NCBI GenBank assembly: GCA_031987425.1
Contig: DALZZL010000058.1
Location: 1 to 20,785 of the forward strand
Direction: 5' to 3'
From: Stenotrophomonas_A sp002429615
GTDB taxonomy: Bacteria; Pseudomonadota; Gammaproteobacteria; Xanthomonadales; Xanthomonadaceae
Length of the DNA stretch: 20,785 nt
Positions within the stretch are counted from its first letter, which is position 1, and each line of letters starts with the position of its first letter. Below, piece by piece: positions 6,954 through 13,359 of this stretch. The translations under genes and the position numbers were made by a program. Below the pieces are notes generated by a model that ran no database searches, was not told the origin of the DNA, and was given only the letters and a program-made list of their open reading frames with translations.

Positions 6954-7925
6954 ATGCTGAGGATTGTGGGGTTCGCCGGCCTGATGGCCTTGTTGTTGGT
7001 GGGATGCAAGCAGGAACACCCGGCAGCCGCGGCAGCCGCTTCGCCGGATACGCCGGCGCCCGTCGCGGCCGCGCCCGCAACGCCGGCATCGCCCACCCAG
7101 CCGCCTCATCAGGTCGGCGGCGGCCATCCATATGAAGTCCTCGGCAGTGAGGTGTGGGACGTGCCGGAGCCCGTCTCCGGTCGCACCTACCAGGTGTTCG
7201 TGGCGCTGCCCAAGTCGTATGCCGAGGATCCGAACCGCCGCTATCCGGTGCTGTATGTCACCGACGCGGACTATGCATTCCCGATCCTGCGCCAGATCTC
7301 GCGGCGCTTGAACATCGATGGCCCGAAGACGCAGGACTTCATCCTGGTGGGCCTATCCTATGCGCTTGGCGAGGAGGGCATGCCGAGCCGCCGCCGCGAC
7401 TACACCCCGACCGCGGCGGGCAGTGGCGACACGTCGCCCGACGCGGTGCATGGACAGGCAGCGCCGTACATCACCTATCTGCGCGACCAGGTGCTGCCGT
7501 TCGTGGCCCAGCGCTATCGCACCGACGAACAGCAGCGGCTGTTCCTGGGGCATTCGTATGGTTCACTGCTGGGCACGCAGATTCTGCTGAGCCAGCCGGG
7601 GCTGTTCTCCGGCTATATCCTGGGCAGCCCGTCGTACTGGTATGACCAGCATGTCATGACGCGGATGGAGGCGGATTACGCCAAGGCGCATACCGACCTG
7701 GCGGCACGGGTCTATATGTACGTGGGCCAGTACGAAGCGCCGCGCTACGGCGTTCGCTATGACATGGTGGGCGATACGGAGCGCATGGCGGGGACGTTGC
7801 GCGGCCGGCACTACCCTTCATTGCAGGTGACGATGGAGGTGCTCAATGATGAGGATCATCTGAGCGTCGCACCGCGTGGGTTTACGCATGGGTTGAAGGT
7901 GTTGTTGGGGGATAAGGGCGGTTGA
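6954..7925 (+). CDS. Alpha/beta-hydrolase lipoprotein (esterase D / ferri-siderophore esterase-like, COG2819 type)
   Basis: 323 residues. The N-terminus ends in a lipobox, LLLVGC with Cys18, so the mature protein should be lipid-anchored. An Ala/Pro spacer (22-52) precedes the catalytic domain. That domain has YQVFVALPKSYA, YPVLYVTDADYAF, the nucleophile elbow LFLGHSYGSLLG with Ser201, ILGSPSYWYD after it, and the catalytic His302 in NDEDHLSVAPRGFTHGL. This set is characteristic of the IroE/BesA-type esterase family. The physiological ester is not deducible; no siderophore genes are nearby. The ATG at 6954 begins a clean signal peptide; an AGGAAAGG lies rather far upstream (about 14-20 nt). 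Confidence 0.88.
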   Translation: MLRIVGFAGLMALLLVGCKQEHPAAAAAASPDTPAPVAAAPATPASPTQPPHQVGGGHPYEVLGSEVWDVPEPVSGRTYQVFVALPKSYAEDPNRRYPVLYVTDADYAFPILRQISRRLNIDGPKTQDFILVGLSYALGEEGMPSRRRDYTPTAAGSGDTSPDAVHGQAAPYITYLRDQVLPFVAQRYRTDEQQRLFLGHSYGSLLGTQILLSQPGLFSGYILGSPSYWYDQHVMTRMEADYAKAHTDLAARVYMYVGQYEAPRYGVRYDMVGDTERMAGTLRGRHYPSLQVTMEVLNDEDHLSVAPRGFTHGLKVLLGDKGG

Positions 7926-8001
7926 GGTGACGGGGGCACGCTTGATGGCGCCCGGTCCGCTCAAGTCAGCTGCGGGAATGTCGAACATAAAGGAGTTCGT
8001 C

Positions 8002-8319
8002 ATGAGGATCGCTGTGCTTGCTTCGGCTGTTGTTTCCATCGTGTCTGGCGTTCTGCAACTGATCTTTGTGATGTGGGCAGGCGAGGCGTCCTTGCATCTG
8101 GGTTCGCCTATCCGTGGACATGGCGGCATTGCAGACCTGTTCGCGGGCCATCCGCGCCAGTCGCTGATCAAGGGCCAGTATCAGGCTGCGCTGCAGGTGA
8201 TAGACACGCTCGAAGTCAGCTTGTACGTGCATATGGCCGGTGGCGCTCTTCTCATCCTGTTGGGCGCCGTGCTGGGGCTCGTGTATCTCCGGCCAACGGC
8301 GTTCGGCCCAAGACGGTAG
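8002..8319 (+). CDS. Small two-TM membrane protein of unknown function
   Basis: 105 residues. Hydrophobic segments at about 3-26 (AVLASAVVSIVSGVLQLIFV) and 78-96 (HMAGGALLILLGAVLGLVYL) flank a hydrophilic loop containing HGGIADLFAGHPRQSLIKGQ. The ATG at 8002 has AAGGAG about 8 nt upstream and begins at the first helix; a longer in-frame start at 7927 lacks this and is rejected. It lies 76 nt after the esterase gene on the same strand and may be co-transcribed. I do not recognise the family. Confidence 0.7.
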   Translation: MRIAVLASAVVSIVSGVLQLIFVMWAGEASLHLGSPIRGHGGIADLFAGHPRQSLIKGQYQAALQVIDTLEVSLYVHMAGGALLILLGAVLGLVYLRPTAFGPRR

Positions 8320-8480
8320 CCACCGCGGCCGTACAGGGGCCTGAAGCATGTGGGGCAGCACCGCCAGCACCACTGGGGACTGTGCGATGTTGGCTGGCCA
8401 CGAGCGTGCTTTTACCGCCACCAGGCTTCACAGGCGTTAGACTGCGCGCCCGGATATCCCGGCCCCACGGCTGAACGACC

Positions 8481-8954
8481 ATGATCAACAACGACGTACT
8501 GCGCAGCATCCGCTTCATGCTGGACCTCAGCGATGCCAAGGTCGTGGAGATCACGCATCTGGCCGACCCGGATTTCCCGATCGAGAAGGCGGATATCCCC
8601 GCCCTGCTGAAGAAGGACGATGAAGAAGGCGCGCTGGCGTGCAGCGACCGCCTGCTGGCCAGCTTCCTCGACGGATTGATCCTGTACTTCCGCGGCCCCA
8701 GCGATAGCCAGGCGCCGCGCCCGGTGGAGTCGCGCATCACCAACAACCTGGTGCTGAAGAAGCTGCGCGTGGCCTTCCAGCTCAAGGACGTGGATATGCA
8801 CGAGATCATGCAGGCTGCGGGCTTCCCGCTGACCAAGCCCGAGATGACCGCGCTGTTCCGGCAGCCGGGGCATAAGCATTACCGGCCTTGTGGGGATCAG
8901 ATTCTGCGGAACTTCCTGAAGGGGCTTACGCTGCGGTTTCGTACTGACAAGTGA
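8481..8954 (+). CDS. DUF1456 (YehS-like) family protein
   Basis: 157 residues with two tandem copies of the same helical unit: NNDVLRSIRFMLDLSDAKVV (3-22) and TNNLVLKKLRVAFQLKDVDM (about 88-107). Each is followed by a loop and a SFLDGLI/NFLKGLTLRFR helix. This is the DUF1456 family of E. coli YehS. Family function is not established. Length is normal. Start MINNDVLR is the family-typical N-terminus. Confidence 0.92.
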   Translation: MINNDVLRSIRFMLDLSDAKVVEITHLADPDFPIEKADIPALLKKDDEEGALACSDRLLASFLDGLILYFRGPSDSQAPRPVESRITNNLVLKKLRVAFQLKDVDMHEIMQAAGFPLTKPEMTALFRQPGHKHYRPCGDQILRNFLKGLTLRFRTDK

Positions 8955-9203
8955 TGGTGTTTCCGGCGTATGCCGAGCCTGCCAGGAAGCTTCTACGCAG
9001 ACGACACCCGCTTTGTCAGCCTCAGTGAATCTGACAACCTCGTCTAGAGGCAGATTGTTCCAATACTGCGCAGCCGTGTATGCGTTGAAGATGCCGATTC
9101 GAGCCGCCGGCTAGATCGGCTAAGCCCTGGGTAAAGACTTGGCAGAGATGGGCAGCCGATCAGCGGGCGGCGGTTGACGAAGATCGGAGCTGGGAGCCTG
9201 CTT
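8955..9203. other. Non-coding or degraded stretch, lower G+C than flanks
   Basis: No recognisable gene. G+C drops visibly compared with the flanking DUF1456 gene. One minus-strand frame (about 8955-9105) reads like protein (RIGIFNAYTAAQYWNNLPLD, then EVVRFTEADKAGVVCVEA) but has no start codon and is preceded by in-frame stops; it may be a remnant of a lost gene or chance. Confidence 0.3.
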
Positions 9204-9380
9204 GTGCTGATTGACAGATCAATCGATGTTCATCGAATCCTCGCAGTCCTCTGCTTGCTGGCATCTGCCCTCTTCCTGATTGGCTACCAATTCGGAAAAT
9301 CATTGGCCTTGGTAGATAACCTCGCCGATAAGGAGGCGACTGCCGTGGACTGGCCTCAACCTCCGGCCAGCGATCGCTGA
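9204..9380 (+). CDS. Possible 58-residue single-TM protein
   Basis: The frame is open from a TTG at 9174, but the GTG at 9204 is the better start because GGGAG stands 7 nt before it. The product would be MLIDRSIDVHRILAVLCL then ASALFLIGYQFG and a polar tail ending PPASDR. One convincing membrane helix (about 11-33) with an N-terminal positive charge is visible. No family recognised and no partner except the exported protein 98 bp downstream; it may be a random frame. Confidence 0.35.
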   Translation: MLIDRSIDVHRILAVLCLLASALFLIGYQFGKSLALVDNLADKEATAVDWPQPPASDR

Positions 9381-9478
9381 AGCGCACCTCTCAGGCAGGG
9401 CGGGGCTGTCCCGACTGACCGCTCAGCCAGACCCAGACATGCACTAAGCTCGCATCGTCTGCTGACGCGGGGGTTCGC

Positions 9479-10093
9479 ATGATCAGAGGTCTGGTGTTTG
9501 TCGCCGCGCTGCTCGCCGTCCAGGACGGCTTGGCGGCGCCCATTGCAGTTCGGGCGGACTGCCCTGCCAGTACCGCACACGACTACTACTTCGCGAGCGG
9601 AACCCTCTCCGGAGCCGACAAACACGGGGATTCTTTTGAACGCGCCTGGTACTCCAGCCATCTCACGGTGATGGGGGAGCCTTCGCTGTCCTGCGGGACG
9701 CCAGGTACCGTCTACAGATTCACCTGGCTTCGCACCTTCCATCACCCAGTCGCCGTAAGGGTTGTAGAGGAGGACGGGCGTGCCGTCCTCTATGCCGTGG
9801 AGTTGGACGGCGCAGGCGGCTACAAGCCCGGGAAGGTGTTGCGCCGTACCCAACGCACCCTGTCAGCTGACGAGTTCGTCGGACTGAAGCAGGCATTTGC
9901 CGACGCCCATCTCGATGCCCTTCCTGTGGCCGGGGCGACCATGGGAAGAGACGGCGCGCAGTGGATCATCGAGACCACCAACGGCGCTCAAGGACAGCGA
10001 GTGGTGCGTTGGTCGCCGCAGGATGGTGCCGCGCAGGACCTTGGATTGCGGCTCCTGGCGCTCAGCGGCTGGTCCTTTGACGTGATCTATTAG
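9479..10093 (+). CDS. Exported hypothetical protein
   Basis: 204 residues with a Sec signal peptide (MIRGLVFVAALLAVQDGLAA, cleavage likely around residue 20). The mature part has two Cys (in RADCPAS and SLSCGTP) that could form a disulfide. It also has a Trp/Phe-rich strand (YRFTWLRTFHHPVAVRVVEE), YAVELDGAGGYKPGKVLRRT, and a helix LSADEFVGLKQAFADAHLDA, and it ends in GWSFDVIY. The ATG is preceded by GGGGG at the right distance. I do not recognise a named family. It should be periplasmic. G+C is somewhat lower than in the core genes, which fits an accessory gene next to the RT island. Confidence 0.7.
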   Translation: MIRGLVFVAALLAVQDGLAAPIAVRADCPASTAHDYYFASGTLSGADKHGDSFERAWYSSHLTVMGEPSLSCGTPGTVYRFTWLRTFHHPVAVRVVEEDGRAVLYAVELDGAGGYKPGKVLRRTQRTLSADEFVGLKQAFADAHLDALPVAGATMGRDGAQWIIETTNGAQGQRVVRWSPQDGAAQDLGLRLLALSGWSFDVIY

Positions 10094-10114
10094 GATGATC
10101 GGTTCCCGAGGCCA

Positions 10115-10157
10115 TAGCTTTGAATCTGCGCTCGTTCGGAGCTCTCGTTCAAAGCTA
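10115..10157. repeat. 10-bp perfect inverted repeat after the exported-protein gene
   Basis: TAGCTTTGAA (10115-10124) and TTCAAAGCTA (10148-10157) pair across 23 nt, starting 22 nt past the stop codon of the exported protein. It may form the 3' end hairpin of that mRNA; no T tract follows. Confidence 0.45.
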
Positions 10158-10191
10158 GCTTGACCCGTAATCTGCCTCCTCACGCCCCATT

Positions 10192-10214
10192 TGGCGCCCG
10201 CGATGCGGGCGCCA
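10192..10214. terminator. 10-bp perfect G+C hairpin 3' of the SymE-like gene
   Basis: TGGCGCCCGC, triloop GAT, GCGGGCGCCA. It lies 8 nt beyond the stop codon of the minus-strand SymE-like gene and between two converging genes. A very stable stem but without a T tract on either strand, so its role as terminator is inferred from position. Confidence 0.45.
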
Positions 10215-10221
10215 GCCAGAG

Positions 10222-10677
10222 TCAATGCACTCGCTTCTCTGCCGCCGCTGGCGGCTTCCCCCTGCGCTGGTTCAACACCGGCGGTGCCTCGGGCGGCGGC
10301 GGGGGCAACGCTTTGATCACCAGTGCGCCGTCCTTGCGCACCTCGACGCTGGCGCGTCCGCCGGGCCTGAAGCCCAGGGGCTCCATCCACTTGCCCTCCA
10401 GGCGCAAGCGCGGCACCTCGCGCCTTTCGGCGTCGTTGAAGGAACGGGTCAGGGTGCAGAACGCGGGGCGGCGCCCGGCGCGTGGACGGCGGCGAGCGGC
10501 GGCCACGGCGTCGGCCTTGTCGAGGGCCGCGCGCTCCTCGGGGGTGAGCAAGGGGAAGTAGACGGGGACGGGCGCGTTCCAGAACTTCGAATGCACCATG
10601 CCGGCCACGGTGGGGGCGGGCGTGTACTCAGGGGGATCGCACGGCTCAAAGGTGCGCTTGGATCGGGGGTGACGCAT
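10222..10677 (-). CDS. symE: SymE-like toxin (type I toxin-antitoxin, AbrB-like fold)
   Basis: 151 residues. The core is at about 86-123: REVPRLRLEGKWMEPLGFRP then GGRASVEVRKDGALVIKAL, the L-x-G-x-W-(L/M)-x-x-x-GF-x-x-G signature of SymE toxins. E. coli SymE is an SOS-induced RNA-targeting toxin silenced by the antisense RNA SymR. An N-terminal extension (residues 1-70, Pro/Arg-rich) and a Pro/Lys-rich tail (124-151) make it longer than the E. coli protein. Start at 10677: AAGGAGG stands 8 nt upstream, far better than the ATG at 10752. A SymR-like antisense RNA, if present, would be on the plus strand over the 5' leader (about 10,680-10,780). Whether it is still toxic is unknown. Confidence 0.75.
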   Translation of the reverse strand: MRHPRSKRTFEPCDPPEYTPAPTVAGMVHSKFWNAPVPVYFPLLTPEERAALDKADAVAAARRRPRAGRRPAFCTLTRSFNDAERREVPRLRLEGKWMEPLGFRPGGRASVEVRKDGALVIKALPPPPPEAPPVLNQRRGKPPAAAEKRVH

Positions 10678-10704
10678 GAGGAAGCCCTCCTTGACTGGGA
10701 AGAA

Positions 10705-10842
10705 CCCCGTCGCGTCAGTTCGACGGGGGTGTCGGGAGGCTAGAAACCGCACTGAGTCGGCGGGCGTATTTCCCTTTCGGGTGTTGTATTAGCCGCCCTC
10801 CCGACGCAGTGCTTCGCGCCGTCAGACGATCACTCAGTGCGG
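10705..10842. other. Structured non-coding region with interleaved inverted repeats
   Basis: Three perfect pairings are seen. (1) CCCCGTCG 10705-10712 with CGACGGGG 10721-10728, an 8-bp hairpin just before the symE ribosome site. (2) GTCGGGAGG 10731-10739 with CCTCCCGAC 10797-10805. (3) CCGCACTGAGT 10747-10757 with ACTCAGTGCGG 10832-10842. Pairs 2 and 3 interleave (A-B-A'-B'), the topology of a pseudoknot if both form in one RNA; CCC-TTTC-GGG (GAAA loop on the minus strand) lies between. It separates the SLATT gene from symE. It may be the symE leader, an antisense SymR-type RNA, a recombination site, or an RNA linked to the RT. Confidence 0.5.
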
Positions 10843-10904
10843 AGTTCCTAGGCTCCTAACTTCGAAAGGTCTCACATCACTCGAGCATGCTGAATTCGAT
10901 AAAT

Positions 10905-11627
10905 CTACTGTGAAACACCTGCTGACGCTTCCCCGATTTGCGGGATACCTGCGTCATGCAGCTTCGGCGTCCGCGCAACCACCTGACTATCGCTTGCGCC
11001 CCATGGTGCGAACCAAAGCGAAACGACCAAGATTAGCCAGAATATGCCTATGTACCAGACACTGCAGAGATTGTAGTAAAGCAGTATCCAGAATGCGCGA
11101 AGGGAACCAATCTTCGGCTTACCCTCAACTAGAAATTCCTTAGACTTCCGATGCGAGACCAAAAAACGCTCATCATCTATCGGCTCATGGTTCTCCGCAC
11201 ATGAAGCCCTTATTTCCTCATACTCTTCCAACTGAGCCAATTCGCCTCGATTGGCCCCTAAAGTCGAGCCCCCCGCAGTCTCAATCGCTGAGAGCTGGAA
11301 CCCCAGCCTCCGTTGAAAGTCGTTCAACCGTTCGGCATTCCTATGCAATGCGTCCGCTCGCTCGGCATTCCTCGCACCCCACTCAATCAAGCTAATTGCA
11401 AGCAAGAAGACGCCCATACACGCACTCAATAACGCGAGGTACCTGTCCAGGTCAGGAGTGTTATTCGGCGCATTCGATATCTGTATAAAGGACAGCGCAA
11501 CCGTCACAGATGAGAAAAAGGCTAGACTTGCCGTGGAGAAGAACGCACGCCGCTTCAGTCGACGCGCCGCGTTGTAGCGCGCGCCCATGGTGCGCCACGC
11601 TGTAGTTCTAAGTTCATTCAAAAACAT
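10905..11627 (-). CDS. SLATT-domain membrane protein (SLATT_5-like), likely effector of the RT system
   Basis: 240 residues. MFLNELRTTAWRTMGARYNA then ARRLKRRA is a basic amphipathic head. Two membrane helices (about 29-50 and 62-83) are followed by a charged helix (GARNAERADALHRNAERLND), then LEEYEEIRASCAENHEPIDD (about 133-152) and a third hydrophobic segment (178-207). The order, including the C-x-ENHxxID motif, matches the SLATT_5 branch of SLATT (SMODS/SLOG-associated 2TM effector) domains. These are predicted pore-forming effectors in nucleotide- or RT-linked conflict systems. The start at 11627 is chosen to begin at the family N-terminus; a TTG at 11660 is possible. It overlaps the 65-aa ORF by 14 nt and follows the RT gene, so it is part of that operon. 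Effector role is inferred. Confidence 0.82.
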   Translation of the reverse strand: MFLNELRTTAWRTMGARYNAARRLKRRAFFSTASLAFFSSVTVALSFIQISNAPNNTPDLDRYLALLSACMGVFLLAISLIEWGARNAERADALHRNAERLNDFQRRLGFQLSAIETAGGSTLGANRGELAQLEEYEEIRASCAENHEPIDDERFLVSHRKSKEFLVEGKPKIGSLRAFWILLYYNLCSVWYIGIFWLILVVSLWFAPWGASDSQVVARTPKLHDAGIPQIGEASAGVSQ

Positions 11628-11811
11628 ATTTACACCATAGTCGGGAGCAGGGCCGGCCAAAAAAATCGTTCATCATCCACTTCAGACGCGAGCGCAGCTC
11701 CGTCTGAAGGTATCGACCTTCATCGTCCCAAATAACACAGGCATGGAGCACTTCCGCCCCCAAGCTATTGCTTGAGAGGTACCGCGAGTAGCGGTAGCCG
11801 GCTTCCTGCAC
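11614..11811 (-). CDS. 65-residue ORF between RT and SLATT genes
   Basis: GTG start 24 nt after the RT stop; product begins MQEAGYRYSRYLSSNSLGAE and continues VLHACVIWDDEGRYLQTELR then SRLKWMMNDFF. Its 3' end overlaps the SLATT start by 14 nt, suggesting coupling. A weak GGGGTAAG precedes the GTG. The composition (aromatic and charged residues, mixed codons) looks like coding sequence, but I recognise no family. Odd point: a run of seven T (GA-TTTTTTT-GG) near the end; with six T the frame would run straight into the SLATT frame. It could be an intact small gene, a frameshifted N-terminal extension of the SLATT protein, or a remnant. Confidence 0.45.
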   Translation of the reverse strand: MQEAGYRYSRYLSSNSLGAEVLHACVIWDDEGRYLQTELRSRLKWMMNDFFGRPCSRLWCKYVFE

Positions 11812-11835
11812 CCGGTCGAATCTTACCCCAGAACT

Positions 11836-13272
11836 TCAATAGACGACACTCTCATCGGATTGCATGTTTCTCAATACCCTACTTCTATAGGCTTCGTAGC
11901 GAGCATTGATCTGATCATCACTAAGAACATCATCGGGTCCGACCCGGCCACGCTGGACCAAAAACTTCAGTTTATGGGCCCTCGTATTGATCACATCGTA
12001 GTTATGAACGTACCCATCTCTGGGGCGATGCTTCATCTCATGGTATGACCGGAGCAACTTCTTAAGACCAGGAGGCGCCGCATGATTGAAGTCCGGCATT
12101 CTCTCAAACATGCCAGATATAGTAATATCCATTTTAGATAGAAGCGTCAAATCATTGATTTGATTAAAATAGGCTATCCACCCATATCTACGACTTTCAC
12201 TTATCGCCCCGGTAATTTTCTCATTCAGTTCAAGCAGGAATATTTCTTTTAGCCTGCCCTCGTCTAAGTATGCATATCTGTCAATCTTATTTTTTTTCTG
12301 ATGTCTGTACTCGGCAAATTTTGCTGAAATGCCTTGCAGGAATCTTTCAACTGTTGAATCTCTAACAGTGATACTAGGAAAACGGAACACGTAGCCGAGA
12401 TACGAGAACGGCTTCGCAAGTACGTCAAAGGTAGTTTTCGCTGATCCCATCGGATGCAGACCTAGCCCGCGCCGCTCAAGTCTCGCCTTAAGAGATTTAT
12501 ATGCGCTCGCCACCTGAAACTGGGGGCCGTACATCAGTACGTCGTCAACATAACGAAAGTAAGCTATGCCGAGCTTACGCATAGCCGAATCCACTTCATT
12601 CATGTAAATCGCCGCCAGGATATTGGATATAGCCAGTCCTTGCGGGACACCCTTTTCTTCCCTATTTTCAGAAGACTTATTCCGCCCACTACCGGCAGGA
12701 ACAATCGGCGAGGCAAGCGCCCGACCAATCAACAGAGCAACCTCCGGGCAAACCACACGTCGTAGCAATACCTTCATCAATCTTTCTCGATTGATGGAAT
12801 CATAAAATGTTTTGATATCTGTTCCGCAGACCCAGGTTTTGACAGGATCCTGCTCCACCAGCTCAAGAGAAATCTGCCTAACATAGCTACTTGCGATATT
12901 TCTTGGGACACACTCTGGAAACACCGCGCCCAAGAACGCATTTAGTTGCGCCAGAACTACCCTATCTCGAATTGTGGGCACCCCGATAACCCTGGGCGGC
13001 TTTGACCTTCCCTTTGGCTTAAGATTTTCAAGATATGGTGAGAACCGAAAAGTTCTGGCATTGCACTTGGCAGCAACTCTAACGAACTCGCTGGGCGCGC
13101 GACTTTCATATTGAGGACCAGCCAGGCGATCAACACCCTTGGATTCACTTTTACTGAAACGACACTCGAAACATTCAAATAGAGCTTCCGCCGAAAACAA
13201 CTCCCGGAAGAGCTGTGATTGAGACAACGCCCCGCTAGAGAACCCCTTCAGCGCTTCTGCCGAGAGCTCCAT
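11836..13272 (-). CDS. Defence-type reverse transcriptase (UG/Abi-like, DRT-related)
   Basis: 478 residues. RT motifs in order: finger region KGRSKPPRVIGVPTIRDRVV (87-106), motif A TDIKTFYDSI (Asp152), motif B KGVPQGLAISNILAAIYM (207-224), motif C FRYVDDVLMYG (Asp243, Asp244), motif D GLGLHPMGSAKT (269-280) and motif E FSYLGYVF (289-296). Both catalytic Asp sites are intact, so polymerase activity is expected. The C-terminal ~180 residues are helical (GWIAYFNQINDLTLLSKMD), with no maturase or HNH domain, so it is not a group II intron RT; retron hallmarks (an msr/msd gene just upstream, a VTG motif) are absent. YVDD and the PQGLAISN box resemble the 'unknown group'/defence RTs. AGGTGG stands 4 nt before the ATG. 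Subgroup not assigned. Confidence 0.88.
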   Translation of the reverse strand: MELSAEALKGFSSGALSQSQLFRELFSAEALFECFECRFSKSESKGVDRLAGPQYESRAPSEFVRVAAKCNARTFRFSPYLENLKPKGRSKPPRVIGVPTIRDRVVLAQLNAFLGAVFPECVPRNIASSYVRQISLELVEQDPVKTWVCGTDIKTFYDSINRERLMKVLLRRVVCPEVALLIGRALASPIVPAGSGRNKSSENREEKGVPQGLAISNILAAIYMNEVDSAMRKLGIAYFRYVDDVLMYGPQFQVASAYKSLKARLERRGLGLHPMGSAKTTFDVLAKPFSYLGYVFRFPSITVRDSTVERFLQGISAKFAEYRHQKKNKIDRYAYLDEGRLKEIFLLELNEKITGAISESRRYGWIAYFNQINDLTLLSKMDITISGMFERMPDFNHAAPPGLKKLLRSYHEMKHRPRDGYVHNYDVINTRAHKLKFLVQRGRVGPDDVLSDDQINARYEAYRSRVLRNMQSDESVVY

Positions 13273-13310
13273 CTCTCCACCTAGCTTATTCGACCAACTA
13301 TTATTCAGGC

Positions 13311-13340
13311 AAAAAAAAGGGCGACTTGCAAGCCGCCCTC
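13311..13340 (-). terminator. Rho-independent terminator of aceE
   Basis: On the minus strand: AGGGCGGCTT, loop GC, AAGTCGCCCT, then eight T. A 10-bp stem with one G-U wobble and a perfect T tract, 20 nt past the aceE stop. It separates aceE from the RT operon, whose ATG is about 38 bp beyond the T run. Confidence 0.93.
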
Positions 13341-13359
13341 TTCTTCTTCCATCGAAAAA

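Larger units (their letters stand above)
10843..13310. mobile_element. Low-G+C defence island / module insertion beside aceE
   Basis: Base composition changes sharply: hand counts of 60-nt blocks give about 28% (12,121), 45% (11,881) and 53% (12,901) G+C here, against about 77% in a block of aceE (14,101). The block holds the RT operon only. No integrase, transposase, tRNA or matching direct repeats at the ends were found, so this is called an acquired module by composition and gene content, not by a visible mobility mechanism. Borders are approximate. Confidence 0.55.

Noticed and set aside
8955..9110. Minus-strand frame with protein-like sequence (FNAYTAAQYWNNLPLDEVV)
   Set aside because: No start codon, in-frame TAG a few codons upstream, and it runs into the antisense of the DUF1456 gene; at most a remnant.
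10705..10860. Integron attC site
   Set aside because: CCTAAC occurs near 10,855 and the block is structured, but no matching GTTRRRY partner at the right distance and no integrase gene.
11836..13272. Group II intron with its encoded protein
   Set aside because: No maturase or HNH domain after the RT core and no domain V-like hairpin found downstream; the next gene is SLATT.
10843..13310. Direct repeats (att sites) bounding the low-G+C module
   Set aside because: Compared the sequence around 10,845-10,915 with 13,270-13,345 by eye; no convincing shared repeat.
13273..13345. Retron msr/msd upstream of the RT
   Set aside because: Only the aceE terminator and about 38 bp are present, and the RT lacks retron hallmarks.
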